A DNA stretch of 64,000 nt from contig NZ_CP120683.1 of the NCBI RefSeq assembly GCF_030506325.1, forward strand, positions 4,849,001-4,913,000. The letters run 5' to 3'. The stretch is from Tunicatimonas pelagia (GTDB lineage: Bacteria > Bacteroidota > Bacteroidia > Cytophagales > Cyclobacteriaceae). The notes beneath the pieces are model-generated. The model saw nothing but the letters and a program-made list of their open reading frames with translations. It had not been told where the DNA came from and ran no database searches. The position numbers and the translations under genes are program-made. Positions 1 through 8,735 of the stretch are shown here, piece by piece. Numbering within the stretch: the stretch's first letter is position 1; every line of letters begins with the position of its first letter.

Positions 1-269
1 ACCCAGGTAAGTGCTGATCGGAAGATTGTGATTTGGTCGGACTGATACTTTTTCTGAGAGGCAAAGCGAAAATAGGCGGTTTCCATGCCGAAAGTATACA
101 GTATATTAAATAGAGCTACGTAGGCGTACAGTTCGCTCATCTTCCCGAATTGCGACTCGGTAAGTATACTAGTATGAATTGGAACAAGAGCATAGTTAAG
201 AACCCGCCCCAGAATGGTGCTAACCCCGTAAAGGGCGGTTTGTCCGGCTAATTTTTTGAGTGGATTCAT
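1..269 (-). CDS. Polysaccharide/oligosaccharide flippase, N-terminal part (cut by window edge)
   Basis: The minus strand is open from an ATG at 267-269 to the left edge, giving 89 codons, so only the N-terminus is present. The protein starts MNPLKKLAGQTALYGVSTIL and continues with a GRVLNYALVP segment, a FGKMSELYAY segment and a second hydrophobic stretch. That order (short basic start, amphipathic TALYG helix, LVP turn, FG-x-x-S) is typical of the Wzx-like flippases of the MOP superfamily, which move lipid-linked sugars across the inner membrane. The full family length is about 430-500 residues, so roughly 80 percent lies outside the window. The neighbour on the right is an enoyl-CoA hydratase and gives no pathway context. 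The family assignment is an inference from a short piece but the pattern is characteristic. Confidence 0.72.
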   Translation of the reverse strand, partial: MNPLKKLAGQTALYGVSTILGRVLNYALVPIHTSILTESQFGKMSELYAYVALFNILYTFGMETAYFRFASQKKYQSDQITIFRSALTW

Positions 270-381
270 ACGGTGGTGTTCTCAGCCAGCAGGCAGCAAT
301 GATCGTACCGAGTAGATCGGGTTGCGTAAACCGAATTAGGTGAACTCCACTGAGCAATCCGTAGGGGAAATCCGCAATTTG

Positions 382-1167
382 CTATTCGCCGGTAAATTGG
401 GGAGCGCGCTTCTCTAAGAAGGCTTGGGTTCCCTCCACAAAGTCGCGCGACTTGCAGCAGGCGGCAAAGCTATTGGCTTCGGTTTGATAGCCGTTCTCTT
501 CGGCTTCGTAGGCAGCGTTTACACAGTCTACCACCATACCAATTGCTAGTGGAGCTTTAGAAGTGATTTTTTTCAGTAAACGCTCGCAGTAGTCTACCAA
601 CGCGGCTTTATCTTCTACCAGTTGATTAACCAAACCAATTTCGTAGGCCCGCTCCGCTGAGATTGTATCGCCGGTCATCATTATTTCCAAAGCTCGCCCT
701 CGGCCCACCAAGTTCGGCAGCCGTTGGGTTCCCCCGAATCCGGGAATCAGACCTAAATTAACTTCTGGCTGACCGAAAACAGCACTTCGGGAAGCAATCC
801 GGATGTGGCAGGCCATCGCCAACTCACAGCCTCCGCCTAAGGCAAATCCGTGAACCGCAGCCACCACCGGTTTATCACATTTCTCGATAGAAGCAAATAC
901 TTCTTGCCCCACCTCGGCAAATTTGCGTCCGTTTACTTCATTGAGTTCAGAGACTTCTGCAATATCGGCTCCGGCTACAAAGGCTCGCTCGCCCGATCCG
1001 ATAATAACCACCGCTTTTACATCGCTATCGTCGTAAATTTCCTGAAAAGCTTCGCCTATTTCTTCTAGCGTTGCCTTATTCAATGCATTCAGCTTATCTT
1101 CCCGATCGATGGTAAGCGTTAAGATACCATCCTTCACCTCGGTGTCGATATATTTATAATTTGCCAT
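382..1167 (-). CDS. Enoyl-CoA hydratase / isomerase family protein
   Basis: A complete 261-residue crotonase-fold protein, the usual length for a monofunctional enoyl-CoA hydratase, which adds water to trans-2-enoyl-CoA in beta-oxidation or amino-acid catabolism in the cytoplasm. The oxyanion-hole segments AGADIAE (about 66-72) and [10 protein letters not shown] (about 109-118) are present, and both catalytic glutamates of the hydratase subgroup can be seen: E115 in GGGCEL and E135 in GQPEV, followed by the GGTQRLP signature. Having both acids argues for true hydratase activity rather than isomerase only. The ATG at 1165-1167 opens on a 297-bp region shared with the divergent icd gene. No beta-oxidation partner is adjacent, so the exact substrate cannot be told. 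Confidence 0.93.
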   Translation of the reverse strand: MANYKYIDTEVKDGILTLTIDREDKLNALNKATLEEIGEAFQEIYDDSDVKAVVIIGSGERAFVAGADIAEVSELNEVNGRKFAEVGQEVFASIEKCDKPVVAAVHGFALGGGCELAMACHIRIASRSAVFGQPEVNLGLIPGFGGTQRLPNLVGRGRALEIMMTGDTISAERAYEIGLVNQLVEDKAALVDYCERLLKKITSKAPLAIGMVVDCVNAAYEAEENGYQTEANSFAACCKSRDFVEGTQAFLEKRAPQFTGE

Positions 1168-1464
1168 ACTACCTTATTAAAACGTAAACTGTGTGCCCGC
1201 AACCGTAAAGCCAGTCAGGGACATTTATAAGAAGCTCTGTTTGAGCGTTCGCGCTTTTGAGGTGCAAATATAACAGGTGGGGTAGTATTCTCAAAAACCT
1301 GGAATATGTGCAGTTTTTTTACTATAAAATGCAGCTAAACTGCTTTAGTAATTTGAAACAAACATCTTGATTGCTAACGACGTTAACCATTCTTATTACA
1401 TTCAGTTCAGCAAACTCAAAGCTGGATATAAATACTCATATTTCTTATTCATAAAGCACACACT

Positions 1465-2919
1465 ATGTCAGAAAAACGGAAGATTACAGTTGCTCACGGC
1501 GACGGAATTGGCCCAGAAATTATGAAAGCCACTTTGGCCATTTTAGAGGCTGCGGGAGCAGCCATAGAACCGGAGGTGATTGAAATTGGGGAGCAGGTCT
1601 ACCATCGGGGCGTGAGTTCAGGTATTGAACCTTCCTCCTGGGATTCGTTACGAAGTACCCAAGTTTTTCTGAAAGCACCTATCACCACTCCACAAGGAGG
1701 AGGTTTTAAATCGTTGAACGTAACTACCCGGAAAACACTGGGGTTGTACGCCAATGTACGTCCCTGCCGATCGTATAATCCGTATGTACCTACCCGCCAC
1801 GATGAAATTGATATGGTGATTGTGCGGGAAAACGAGGAAGATTTGTACGCAGGTATTGAGCATCAGCAGACTGAGGAGGTAGTGCAGTGCCTGAAATTGG
1901 TGAGTCGCCCCGGATGCGAGAAAATAATTCGCTATGCCTTCGAGTATGCCGAAGCCTACGACCGCAAGAAAGTGACTTGCTTCTCTAAAGATAATATTAT
2001 GAAGCTGACCGATGGCTTGTTTCACCGAACATTTGATGAGATAGCCAAGGAGTACCCCGATATTGAGAATGACCACATGATTATTGATATTGGCTCAGCT
2101 ATTCTGGCGGATAAACCCGAGACGCTAGACGTTGTTGTTACCCTTAACCTCTACGGCGATATTATTTCTGATATTGCAGCTCAGATTGCCGGATCAGTAG
2201 GCTTGGGTGGCTCGGCGAATATTGGCGAGAGCTGCGCAATGTTTGAAGCTATTCATGGTTCAGCCCCGACCATTGCCGGAAAAGATGTTGCTAATCCTTC
2301 GGGATTAATTAACGCGGCTATTATGATGCTAGTTCATATTGAGCAACCAGAAGTTGCAACGCACATTAATAACGCTTGGCTCTACACCTTAGAATCAGGA
2401 GTGCATACGGCAGATATCTACCGAATTGGTAGGAGTAAGGAACTGGTAGGCACGCAGGCTTTTGCCGAAGAAATAATTAAAAATTTAGGTAAAACTCCCA
2501 AACGTCTGCATCCGGCTGATTACCACCAGATAAAAGGAAGAAAATTGCATTACAGTACGCCACCTAATCCTGACCGCCAGAAAGATTTGGTTGGGGTAGA
2601 TGTATTCATCGACTGGAACGAAAGTGACCGTAATCCCAACGTTATTGGCGAAGGGCTATCAGCGATTAGCGGTGATGATTTTACGCTGCGAGTAATCACT
2701 AACCGCGGGGTAAAGGTATATCCTGATGGTTTGCCCGAAACGTTTTGCACTGACCACTGGCGTTGCCGATTTGTGGCGGAGGAAGGTAAAACTGTTTCTC
2801 ACCAGCAAATCATTAGGTTGCTGAACCGCCTAGACGAGAACAACTTCGATTTTATTAAGACAGAGCAGTTGTATAACATTGATGGCCAGCGAGCGTACTC
2901 ATTAGCGCAAGGGCAATAA
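1465..2919 (+). CDS. icd: NADP-dependent isocitrate dehydrogenase, long form
   Basis: The 484-residue product catalyses oxidative decarboxylation of isocitrate to 2-oxoglutarate in the TCA cycle. The N-terminal HGDGIGPEIM (11-20), the substrate-loop region TTRKTLGLYANVRPCRSY, the VRENEEDLYAGIEH segment, the metal-binding aspartates around DIISDIAAQIAGS and the nucleotide-binding AIHGSAPTIAGKDVANP segment are all intact. About 140 residues follow the catalytic core (from roughly 345), ending in a small alpha/beta domain; this C-terminal extension is known in the Rickettsia/Bacteroidota-type enzyme and is absent from the E. coli form. It is transcribed away from the enoyl-CoA hydratase and is convergent with the DUF5606 gene, separated from it by a long palindrome. 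Confidence 0.95.
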   Translation: MSEKRKITVAHGDGIGPEIMKATLAILEAAGAAIEPEVIEIGEQVYHRGVSSGIEPSSWDSLRSTQVFLKAPITTPQGGGFKSLNVTTRKTLGLYANVRPCRSYNPYVPTRHDEIDMVIVRENEEDLYAGIEHQQTEEVVQCLKLVSRPGCEKIIRYAFEYAEAYDRKKVTCFSKDNIMKLTDGLFHRTFDEIAKEYPDIENDHMIIDIGSAILADKPETLDVVVTLNLYGDIISDIAAQIAGSVGLGGSANIGESCAMFEAIHGSAPTIAGKDVANPSGLINAAIMMLVHIEQPEVATHINNAWLYTLESGVHTADIYRIGRSKELVGTQAFAEEIIKNLGKTPKRLHPADYHQIKGRKLHYSTPPNPDRQKDLVGVDVFIDWNESDRNPNVIGEGLSAISGDDFTLRVITNRGVKVYPDGLPETFCTDHWRCRFVAEEGKTVSHQQIIRLLNRLDENNFDFIKTEQLYNIDGQRAYSLAQGQ

Positions 2920-2926
2920 ATGAAAT

Positions 2927-2997
2927 GATGACTAATGATTAATGACGGATGAATGGTGACAGATGATTTGTTTATCATTCATTTATCATTAGTCATT
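2927..2997. repeat. Long imperfect palindrome between convergent icd and DUF5606 genes
   Basis: The left arm at 2927-2945 (gatgactaatgattaatga) pairs with the right arm at 2979-2997, with one or two mismatches, across a loop that itself carries more ATGA-type repeats. The right arm contains the TAA stop codon of the DUF5606 gene (2989-2991) and part of its last codons. It probably works as a two-way transcription end structure, although it lacks a clean U-run. Related TGATTAATGA-type palindromes occur at 8655-8699 and 50908-50982. Confidence 0.6.
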
Positions 2998-3468
2998 CTC
3001 TTCTGGGGTGGTTGGCTCCGGGGCTACTTCAACTTCCTCTGAATCTCCCTTTTCTTTTTCTTGGAGCTCATCTGGTGGTTGAACAGCCTCTGGGGCGTAT
3101 TTCAGTAGTATGCTGTACCAGTTAACGAGCTTTTTCATGTCCGAGACGTATACGCGACTTTCGTCGTACTCGGGTACTACGTGTTTGAGGAACGCCTTCA
3201 GTTCTTCACCGTCCGAGGTATCTACGCCGGGGTCGTCGCCAAATTCTTCGTGAATCTTTTGAAATACATCTTCCAACGGAACGGCACCCTCGGCATCAGT
3301 AGTGTAGATAGATACTTCTTTGAGCACTGAGACCCGCTGGTTCATATTCACCATCATTTTCTTCTTCTGCTCGTCCAGTGATTCTACAATCATACCGGAA
3401 CGGGAAGGCTTTAGTACGTGAAATAATCCGCCTTTCCCCGCAATTGCAGCAATTTCGCTTAAATCCAT
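2989..3468 (-). CDS. DUF5606 family protein
   Basis: A 159-residue soluble protein that starts MDLSEIAAIAGKGGLFHVLK, the recognisable N-terminus of the DUF5606 family found across Bacteroidota. The first 50 residues look like a small beta-barrel (VLKPSRSGMIVESLDEQKK), followed by a helical middle region with a conserved aspartate-rich stretch (EEFGDDPGVDTSDGEEL) and a disordered glutamate/proline-rich tail from about 135. No function is established for the family and no catalytic motif is evident. The gene follows engB on the same strand after a 205-bp gap that is occupied mostly by a long palindrome, so the two are probably separate units. The final codons and the stop lie in the arm of another palindrome. 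Confidence 0.85.
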   Translation of the reverse strand: MDLSEIAAIAGKGGLFHVLKPSRSGMIVESLDEQKKKMMVNMNQRVSVLKEVSIYTTDAEGAVPLEDVFQKIHEEFGDDPGVDTSDGEELKAFLKHVVPEYDESRVYVSDMKKLVNWYSILLKYAPEAVQPPDELQEKEKGDSEEVEVAPEPTTPEEND

Positions 3469-3549
3469 AATTTAGTGTTCTGTAATTAACGTTTAGGTAA
3501 CGGGCACACCGCTTTTCTGTTACAAATAGAAGGCAAATATAAAGGTAAT

Positions 3550-3666
3550 GTGTTATAGTGCGAAGTGTTATGGTACTGGGTGTTGAATTGTTCTGGATTT
3601 AGAGTTTAAAGTTCACGCTAATAGCACTTAAAGCTTATGACTCTGAATTTTAGAACATTATAACAC
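3550..3666. repeat. Long imperfect palindrome just after the engB stop
   Basis: Two nested pairs are visible: 3550-3561 (gtgttatagtgc) with 3655-3666 (acattataacac), and 3590-3604 (gttctggatttagag) with 3641-3656 (ctctgaattttagaac). Together they can fold the whole 117-bp stretch into one long cruciform or RNA hairpin that begins 8 bp beyond the engB stop codon. It has no U-run. Placement suggests a transcript-end or mRNA-stability element for the engB operon. Confidence 0.55.
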
Positions 3667-3673
3667 GCAAACG

Positions 3674-4267
3674 CTATAGCACCAACAAACCACCTAAATA
3701 CTCTAGAATATCCTCCCGTCCGGCTTTAGTTACAGATGAACTGGTTAGCATGGGGGGAAGTTCTTCCCAGGTTTCGCGCATCGCTTCTTGAAAGGCTCGG
3801 ATAGATTTTCGGGTCTTCTTCTCGTTCTGCTTGTCAGCCTTCGTAAAAATAATAGTAAAAGGAATAGCGTGTTGACCGAGCCAATCAATAAAAGACAGGT
3901 CAATATTTTGGGGTGGAATGCGGGAGTCAATCAATACGAACAGGTTGACCAGTTGCTGGCGATTGAGTAAATAATTTTCAATCATCTTTCCCCAGTCATC
4001 TCGGGTAGTTTTACTTACTTTAGCGTAGCCGTAACCGGGTAGGTCTACCAAGTACCATTGCTGATTAATCAGAAAGTGATTGATAGTTTGGGTTTTACCG
4101 GGAGTATTGGAGGTTTTCGCTAGCTTCCTTCGCTCGGTTAGCATGTTGATAAGCGAAGATTTTCCTACGTTGGAGCGTCCTATAAAAGCAAACTCCGGCA
4201 ATGTTCCTTCCGGACACTGATCGAGCTCCACACTACTCTTTACGAACTCCGACTGCTTAATCTTCAT
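3674..4267 (-). CDS. engB: Ribosome-biogenesis GTPase YihA/YsxC (EngB)
   Basis: The 197-residue TRAFAC GTPase has the family's usual length. The G1 P-loop GRSNVGKS is at residues 30-37, the G2 region with conserved threonine and TPGKTQTINHF at about 56-65, G3 DLPGYG at 75-80, and G4 TKAD at 142-145. The GYGYAK-type motif directly after G3 is diagnostic for EngB rather than Era or Der. In other bacteria this GTPase is needed for maturation of the large ribosomal subunit and is often essential. The start codon overlaps the stop of the upstream lipoprotein gene by 4 bp (ATGA), which implies translational coupling. Confidence 0.95.
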   Translation of the reverse strand: MKIKQSEFVKSSVELDQCPEGTLPEFAFIGRSNVGKSSLINMLTERRKLAKTSNTPGKTQTINHFLINQQWYLVDLPGYGYAKVSKTTRDDWGKMIENYLLNRQQLVNLFVLIDSRIPPQNIDLSFIDWLGQHAIPFTIIFTKADKQNEKKTRKSIRAFQEAMRETWEELPPMLTSSSVTKAGREDILEYLGGLLVL

Positions 4268-4908
4268 TGCTTTTCTGGTTCCTGGTTGGCCGGTGGATCA
4301 CTCACTAGCTTAAACATCGGCCGTTTAATCACTGGGCGGTCGGTGCTATCTAATGACGACATCAGTTCTTTATTTTCTTCAATAAAACGATTGAAGGCTT
4401 GGCTTACATTGTCGTAGTGCAATCGGTACAGTACTACTCCGCTGTTTTCGCTCACAATCTTATCCGTTAGGTACAGCAAACGGGGGTTATCGGTCACTTC
4501 AATAATCCGGTCGGTGAGCGACAGCAGCGAATCACTTAGCTGTCCGGTAAGGCTATCGTATTGATAAATTTGGCGGGTATTGGCCATCGTGACCGAATCG
4601 AAGCGAGATGCCCGGAGCTTTTGCACCATTTGCTCTAGCAATGCCAGGGTATCAGAGCCAATCAACGATTTATGGGTTAATTCATCTAGAAGTTCATTAA
4701 GATACAGTAGTTTCTGCTCGTCGCTCTGCTTCACGGCAGTCCAGGCATAATTCAGGCTATCGTTCAGGTGATAGTATGTGCTGCGGAGTGAGTCGAACCG
4801 CTCAACCGATATTTGCTCCGCTTGCTGAGTAATTGCCGTACTACAACCCACTAGCCAGTAGCCCATTATAATCAAACCAAATTTGAGCAATACAGGCCGA
4901 TAGCGCAT
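4264..4908 (-). CDS. Predicted helical lipoprotein, coupled to engB
   Basis: The 214-residue product starts with a basic tip and a hydrophobic segment ending in a lipobox, YWLVGC, with C22 as the predicted acylated residue, so it should be an envelope lipoprotein matured by Lgt and Lsp. The mature part is almost entirely predicted helix, with heptad-like leucine spacing over about 30-175 and repeated DSL/DSLR motifs, followed by a proline- and glutamate-rich tail. I do not recognise a family. It is the upstream member of a two-gene unit and overlaps engB by 4 bp; the pairing of a lipoprotein with a ribosome-assembly GTPase has no evident functional logic and may only reflect shared expression. 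Confidence 0.8.
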   Translation of the reverse strand: MRYRPVLLKFGLIIMGYWLVGCSTAITQQAEQISVERFDSLRSTYYHLNDSLNYAWTAVKQSDEQKLLYLNELLDELTHKSLIGSDTLALLEQMVQKLRASRFDSVTMANTRQIYQYDSLTGQLSDSLLSLTDRIIEVTDNPRLLYLTDKIVSENSGVVLYRLHYDNVSQAFNRFIEENKELMSSLDSTDRPVIKRPMFKLVSDPPANQEPEKQ

Positions 4909-5019
4909 AGAGAAGTATCAGTTTGTTTTATAGGGTAGAAACAAATACAATGATGGCTACGAATATAAGCCATTTGAGAAAGGAATTCGTACTTTGGCTG
5001 CAAATTGTTGTACACTGGT

Positions 5020-5544
5020 ATGCCTGCTTCTGATAAAAAATATTTACAAAACGCCTACGAGTATTTTCATAGGCTGAATGTTACGTTCTATTTATTAATT
5101 GCCGGTCCGCTAGTAGGCTTTTGCTACGCCTATTTGCAACAAGAAGCCGCCGGTGGATTACAGCCTACGGTATATCTTTCGTGGGTACACTTGGCTTTAA
5201 TGATAGGGGCAGCGTTGGTTATACTCTTAGGTTACCGCAACTATCAACGAGCATTACAAACCATAGATACAGATTGGTCTTTTCAAGAGAAACTGGCGTT
5301 TTTTTACCACAAAAGCCGGGAGCTACACCTGTATTTCATGCTAAGTAACGCCCTGGCAGCTTTAGGGTTGTACTTAACGGGCGAGCATTTATTCGCCGGG
5401 GTCTACGCTATTGTGCTAGTTGTGTTCTCGCTATTTCGCCCCACCCCTCGCCGAATTGTTCGTGACTTAAAATTGACCAAAGCTGAAAAAGAAAAACTAG
5501 TCGGTGGTCAAGATTATGGAGAGAGTAACCCAGAAGAGAGTTAA
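5020..5544 (+). CDS. Predicted four-helix membrane protein of unknown function
   Basis: Starting at the ATG at 5020 (in-frame TTG codons lie at 5005 and 5008) the product has 174 residues. Hydrophobic segments occur at about 21-40, 55-75, 103-120 and 124-141. The N-terminus MPASDKKYLQNAYEYFHRLN is soluble and the C-terminus is basic, with PTPRRIVRDLKLTKAEKEKL, suggesting a cytoplasmic tail. The order of helices and the tail are reminiscent of small membrane proteins that are common and uncharacterised in Cytophagales. It is transcribed away from the lipoprotein/engB unit, with 95 to 110 bp between the divergent starts, and there is no further partner on its strand before the sulfotransferase. 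Confidence 0.75.
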   Translation: MPASDKKYLQNAYEYFHRLNVTFYLLIAGPLVGFCYAYLQQEAAGGLQPTVYLSWVHLALMIGAALVILLGYRNYQRALQTIDTDWSFQEKLAFFYHKSRELHLYFMLSNALAALGLYLTGEHLFAGVYAIVLVVFSLFRPTPRRIVRDLKLTKAEKEKLVGGQDYGESNPEES

Positions 5545-5691
5545 ATTTGAATGTCAAAGAATACTCGCCGCAGCTAGTATTTCATAGGTGGGAATACTTA
5601 TTAACTGCAACAATGTTAGCTGTAGCAAGCTTACACAGAATTGAGAATAGTGGTATTTTACTATTTTGTCTTTCCGCTTCATTTGTTGGTT

Positions 5692-6624
5692 ATGTCTCAA
5701 CCTTCTTCCTCTCAGATACAAGATTGGTTTCCCAACCTGTTTATCCCCGGAGCAGGTAGATCAGGTACTACTACTTTACACTACTGCCTTAATCAGCATC
5801 CGGAGATTTATATGGCGCAAGACAAAGAACCTCATTTTTTTAGTAATGATCGCACTTTTCAGTTATTACACGAATACTATGAGCCGTTATTCAGAAAAGG
5901 TATAGGATGTCGCTATCGAGGCGAAGCTAGCGTGGCCTATATGAGTAGCACAAAAGCTATTAAGCGAATAGCTGTATGGACTCAATACCCAAAGTTTATT
6001 TTCATACTTCGTAATCCTATTGATAGGGCTATCTCTCATTACTGTTATCGAGTAGGCCAAGGCTTTGAGAACAAAAGTTTTAAAGAAGCATTCAGCAGTA
6101 GCTCGACTATACAGAATAAAGAAAATATACATGCATCTTACTGTACGGAAGGATACTACGGGCAATGGCTAGAGCGCTACTATCATGCCTTTGGAAAAGA
6201 TGCTATTCATGTTATTACCACTGAGGAGCTGTCTCGACACCCAGAAGAAGCAATAGCTTCTTGTTTCCTATTTTTAGGCTTACCCAGTTTAGTAGACGTA
6301 GTAATTCCCAAGTTAAACCCAAGTATACAGTTAAAAAAACCGCAGCTATACAAGAATATAGTGGAAATGATGTCTGAAAAAAGCGAGAGTTGGTGGAAAA
6401 AGAAGTATCAAGAATTAGTGCCTAGTCGTAGCAGAATTACTATCCGAAGAAGCGTAGTGCGTTTATTAGAATACAGTAAAAACAAAATGTTTGCTACTAA
6501 GGAACCGCCACTTTTTGATGAAGAAACAAGAGAATGGATAGCGAACTACTATCATTCAGATGTCAGCAACCTTAAAAAGGCTACGGGGCGACAGTTTAAT
6601 GAGTGGAAAGAGTTTTTGGTTTAG
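5692..6624 (+). CDS. Sulfotransferase family protein
   Basis: From the ATG at 5692 the product has 310 residues (a TTG at 5641 would add 17 hydrophobic ones). It carries the PAPS-binding 5' loop GAGRSGTTTL at about residues 20-29 and the 3'-phosphate-binding segment FILRNPIDRAISHY near residue 105, the two hallmarks of cytosolic-type and heparan-sulfate-type sulfotransferases. It should transfer sulfate from PAPS to a hydroxyl or amino group on a sugar or lipid. No PAPS synthesis genes are near. The 3' end overlaps the 3' end of the opposite-strand glycosyltransferase gene by 29 bp, so the two are tail to tail. Pairing with a glycosyltransferase suggests a sulfated surface glycan, which is an inference. 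Confidence 0.87.
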   Translation: MSQPSSSQIQDWFPNLFIPGAGRSGTTTLHYCLNQHPEIYMAQDKEPHFFSNDRTFQLLHEYYEPLFRKGIGCRYRGEASVAYMSSTKAIKRIAVWTQYPKFIFILRNPIDRAISHYCYRVGQGFENKSFKEAFSSSSTIQNKENIHASYCTEGYYGQWLERYYHAFGKDAIHVITTEELSRHPEEAIASCFLFLGLPSLVDVVIPKLNPSIQLKKPQLYKNIVEMMSEKSESWWKKKYQELVPSRSRITIRRSVVRLLEYSKNKMFATKEPPLFDEETREWIANYYHSDVSNLKKATGRQFNEWKEFLV

Positions 6625-7501
6625 TGATCATATTTTGTATGGTATTAAATAATAAAATACTAAATAAATAAGCTGTTTTCCAATGTTTCTTAAAGATAGC
6701 GGGCTTTAACTCAAAAAGTATTCTCATCAGTAGAGATCGACATTCCTGTGTAGTCTCAGTCATTTTCAAGGCTTTTCGGCAAACTAAATACGTTGAATGC
6801 AATTTCGGATCGCCGGGGTGGTATTGTTGAGCTGACATAGAATCTACGTGTTTACGCACCTGCGTAGTACATATGTCTAGGTAAGCATACTTCCACGTTC
6901 GGGCCGAACGCACCCAGAAGTCGAAATCTTCGTAAGCCAGTTGTTCGTCGTAGCCACCCAATTCGTCTAGCACCTGTTTTCTTATCATCATAGTCGGAGC
7001 CGAAATGAAATATTGAGCTAGTACGTCAGCGTACACATCACCTACCGGAATAGGGCGAACGTGCTTTAGGCGATCTTGGTAGTGGTACCAGAGGTGTCTT
7101 CCGCCTTCGTCTACATACTCGGCTTCGGTAAACACAACTCCGTAATCGTTTGATAAGCTTTCAAAGTACGCCACCTGCTGTTCAATCCGTTGGGGAAGCA
7201 TGCTATCGTCGGTAGCAAAATCAATAATGTACTTACCGCTGGCTAAAGCTAGCCCTCGGTTAAAAGCGGTGCAGTTCCCTGCATTTTCGGACAAAAAAAG
7301 CGTCTTTATCGGGTAAGTAAATGGATTCTTTTCCAAGTATCTTTTTGCAAGGTTAACACTAGCATCAGTGCTGGCATCATCTACTAAAATAACCTCTATT
7401 GCCGAATATGTTTGTTGAGCTATTGAAGATAAGGCTTCTTCTAAGAATTGGGCGTGATTGTAGCAGAGGGCGATCACCGATACCAACGGTTGGCCTACCA
7501 T
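6596..7501 (-). CDS. Family 2 glycosyltransferase (GT-A)
   Basis: A complete 301-residue GT2 protein starting MVGQPLVSVIALCYNHAQFL. The nucleotide-sugar-binding strand ends in VDDASTDAS (about residues 40-48), the metal-binding region is DFATDDSMLPQR (about 94-105) and an acceptor-side EDFDFWVRSART segment lies near 190-201, as in inverting GT2 enzymes of capsule and LPS synthesis. No transmembrane helix is obvious, so it probably acts at the cytoplasmic face of the inner membrane. The ATG lies inside the end of the upstream GNAT gene (7-bp overlap), indicating co-translation. Its 3' end runs 29 bp into the sulfotransferase gene on the other strand. Confidence 0.9.
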   Translation of the reverse strand: MVGQPLVSVIALCYNHAQFLEEALSSIAQQTYSAIEVILVDDASTDASVNLAKRYLEKNPFTYPIKTLFLSENAGNCTAFNRGLALASGKYIIDFATDDSMLPQRIEQQVAYFESLSNDYGVVFTEAEYVDEGGRHLWYHYQDRLKHVRPIPVGDVYADVLAQYFISAPTMMIRKQVLDELGGYDEQLAYEDFDFWVRSARTWKYAYLDICTTQVRKHVDSMSAQQYHPGDPKLHSTYLVCRKALKMTETTQECRSLLMRILFELKPAIFKKHWKTAYLFSILLFNTIQNMITKPKTLSTH

Positions 7502-8430
7502 TTTAGTAGATAGCTTTTTTTATAAGAAGCTACTCCGCCCATTCTTCTTTTGAAGTTCTGGATGGATTCAGATCCAATCCCCAAATCTAATAAGGCAAGC
7601 TCGTTAGACTGACAATAGCGGTAAATATGCGATAACAACAAGACAGTGGGACTATAAGAGCTATACGTAAGTAAAGCTGTATAGTAAAAGGTATACACGA
7701 TGGAATGAGATACCTGTACGGCAATGCAGGAGGCAACCCGGTCTTGTGAACGACATACTGAAAAAAGCAGATAACGATCAGGAAAAGCCTCAGCGTACTT
7801 CTGTAAGTCGCGTAGAGGAATCGATAGTTTCCGTTGACGGGTTTGGTAGCTCATCTCTATGAATCGGTAAACCTCACACAGTTTCTCAACTGGTTCTTTA
7901 ACAACAATAAATTCAGCTTTAATAGATTTTGCTAATCTTCCTTTTTGCCCAGCCTTCATCTTGAGCAGTAAGCTATAGCTATCAACTGAGATGTGGTAAT
8001 TCACTTGTTCATCTTTCACAAGAAAACCCAATTCTTGCAATACCTGATAAAATATTTTGATATCAGTACGGTAAGACGGAATACAATCCCTAATTTCTAT
8101 TGATCTGACCTGTTGCTGAGTTAATTGCTCGCGGACAAAGGCTAAAAAATCTGACAACTGCTCATTGGTAAGCGAAGTACTGTACTCCAGTGAGCCAAAC
8201 GGAAGTTCCGGTAAGCTGATAGCTTGGAGTGTACCATCTTGTTGTTCTCGGATAGTGAAATGGATGCGGGCTTCAATACTACGCTTCTGATGATTGATAG
8301 CATAGAACGACTGAATTGGATAGTCTTTCAGTGCCAGAAATGCTTCCTGATTATACAAAAAAGGCTCAAAAGCTAGCAAGTACCCCGTAGGCCGTGATCC
8401 AATACTGTATTCTAACTTTGGTAGGGGCAA
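7495..8430 (-). CDS. GNAT/FemAB-like acyltransferase fold protein
   Basis: The 311-residue protein appears to use a TTG start at 8428-8430, since no ATG occurs in the first third. The C-terminal half (about 150-311) has the layout of GNAT-like BioF2/FemAB-type domains: a helix pair, the stretch YRFIEMSYQTRQRKLSIPL, a strand DRYLLFSVCRSQDRVASCIA, and the terminal LALLDLGIGSESIQNFKRRM, which matches the usual end of this domain (D-G-S followed by a K-R-M/F-G loop). Such proteins often sit in polysaccharide clusters and modify sugars or peptides. It overlaps the GT2 gene by 7 bp. The N-terminal half is divergent and no substrate can be inferred. Confidence 0.7.
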   Translation of the reverse strand: MPLPKLEYSIGSRPTGYLLAFEPFLYNQEAFLALKDYPIQSFYAINHQKRSIEARIHFTIREQQDGTLQAISLPELPFGSLEYSTSLTNEQLSDFLAFVREQLTQQQVRSIEIRDCIPSYRTDIKIFYQVLQELGFLVKDEQVNYHISVDSYSLLLKMKAGQKGRLAKSIKAEFIVVKEPVEKLCEVYRFIEMSYQTRQRKLSIPLRDLQKYAEAFPDRYLLFSVCRSQDRVASCIAVQVSHSIVYTFYYTALLTYSSYSPTVLLLSHIYRYCQSNELALLDLGIGSESIQNFKRRMGGVASYKKSYLLKW

Positions 8431-8561
8431 AATTATTAGAATATTATAGTTGTTACCATTTGTATGCTTAAAGGTAACGTAATTCTATAATAAACGGCAA
8501 ACCTACAGTACTGTTGAACAACAGAGGTATATTCTTGAATAATCAATCTACTTAAAATAGC

Positions 8562-8606
8562 AAAAAAGAACGGCAGGTACTTCATTCAGCGAAGTGGTGC
8601 CGTTCT
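8562..8606 (-). terminator. Rho-independent terminator on the minus strand
   Basis: Arms agaacggca plus acttc (8567-8583) pair with gaagt plus tgccgttct (8591-8606) around a 7-nt loop. On the minus strand the hairpin is followed by a T-run (the A-run 8562-8567). It would end transcription coming from the SDR gene at 8736-9473, although 130 bp and a palindrome lie between. Confidence 0.7.
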
Positions 8607-8654
8607 GTAATTAGAAGTAAAATAGGTAGTACTGGAAAGTAATGGAGAATGAAT

Positions 8655-8699
8655 AATGGTTAATGAATGGTGAGTGATATTTGATTCATCATTAATCAT
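8655..8699. repeat. Palindrome of the TGATTAATGA family downstream of the SDR gene
   Basis: aatggttaatgaatg at 8655-8669 pairs imperfectly with gattcatcattaatcat at 8683-8699. It lies 37 bp beyond the SDR stop and shares its core with the palindromes at 2927-2997 and 50908-50982. Together with the terminator at 8562-8606 it accounts for most of the 305-bp gap between the SDR and GNAT genes. Confidence 0.5.
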
Positions 8700-8735
8700 C
8701 ACTCACTAGTCATTGTGGCAAAGTGTGCTTTATCT

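Noticed and set aside
1240-1265. ttcg tetraloop hairpin in front of the enoyl-CoA hydratase gene
   Set aside because: The stem is only four base pairs and lacks partner signals; it is likely chance.
5547-5759. 70-codon frame ahead of the sulfotransferase
   Set aside because: It ends inside the conserved P-loop region of the sulfotransferase in another frame and starts with a non-ATG codon; it may be leader sequence.
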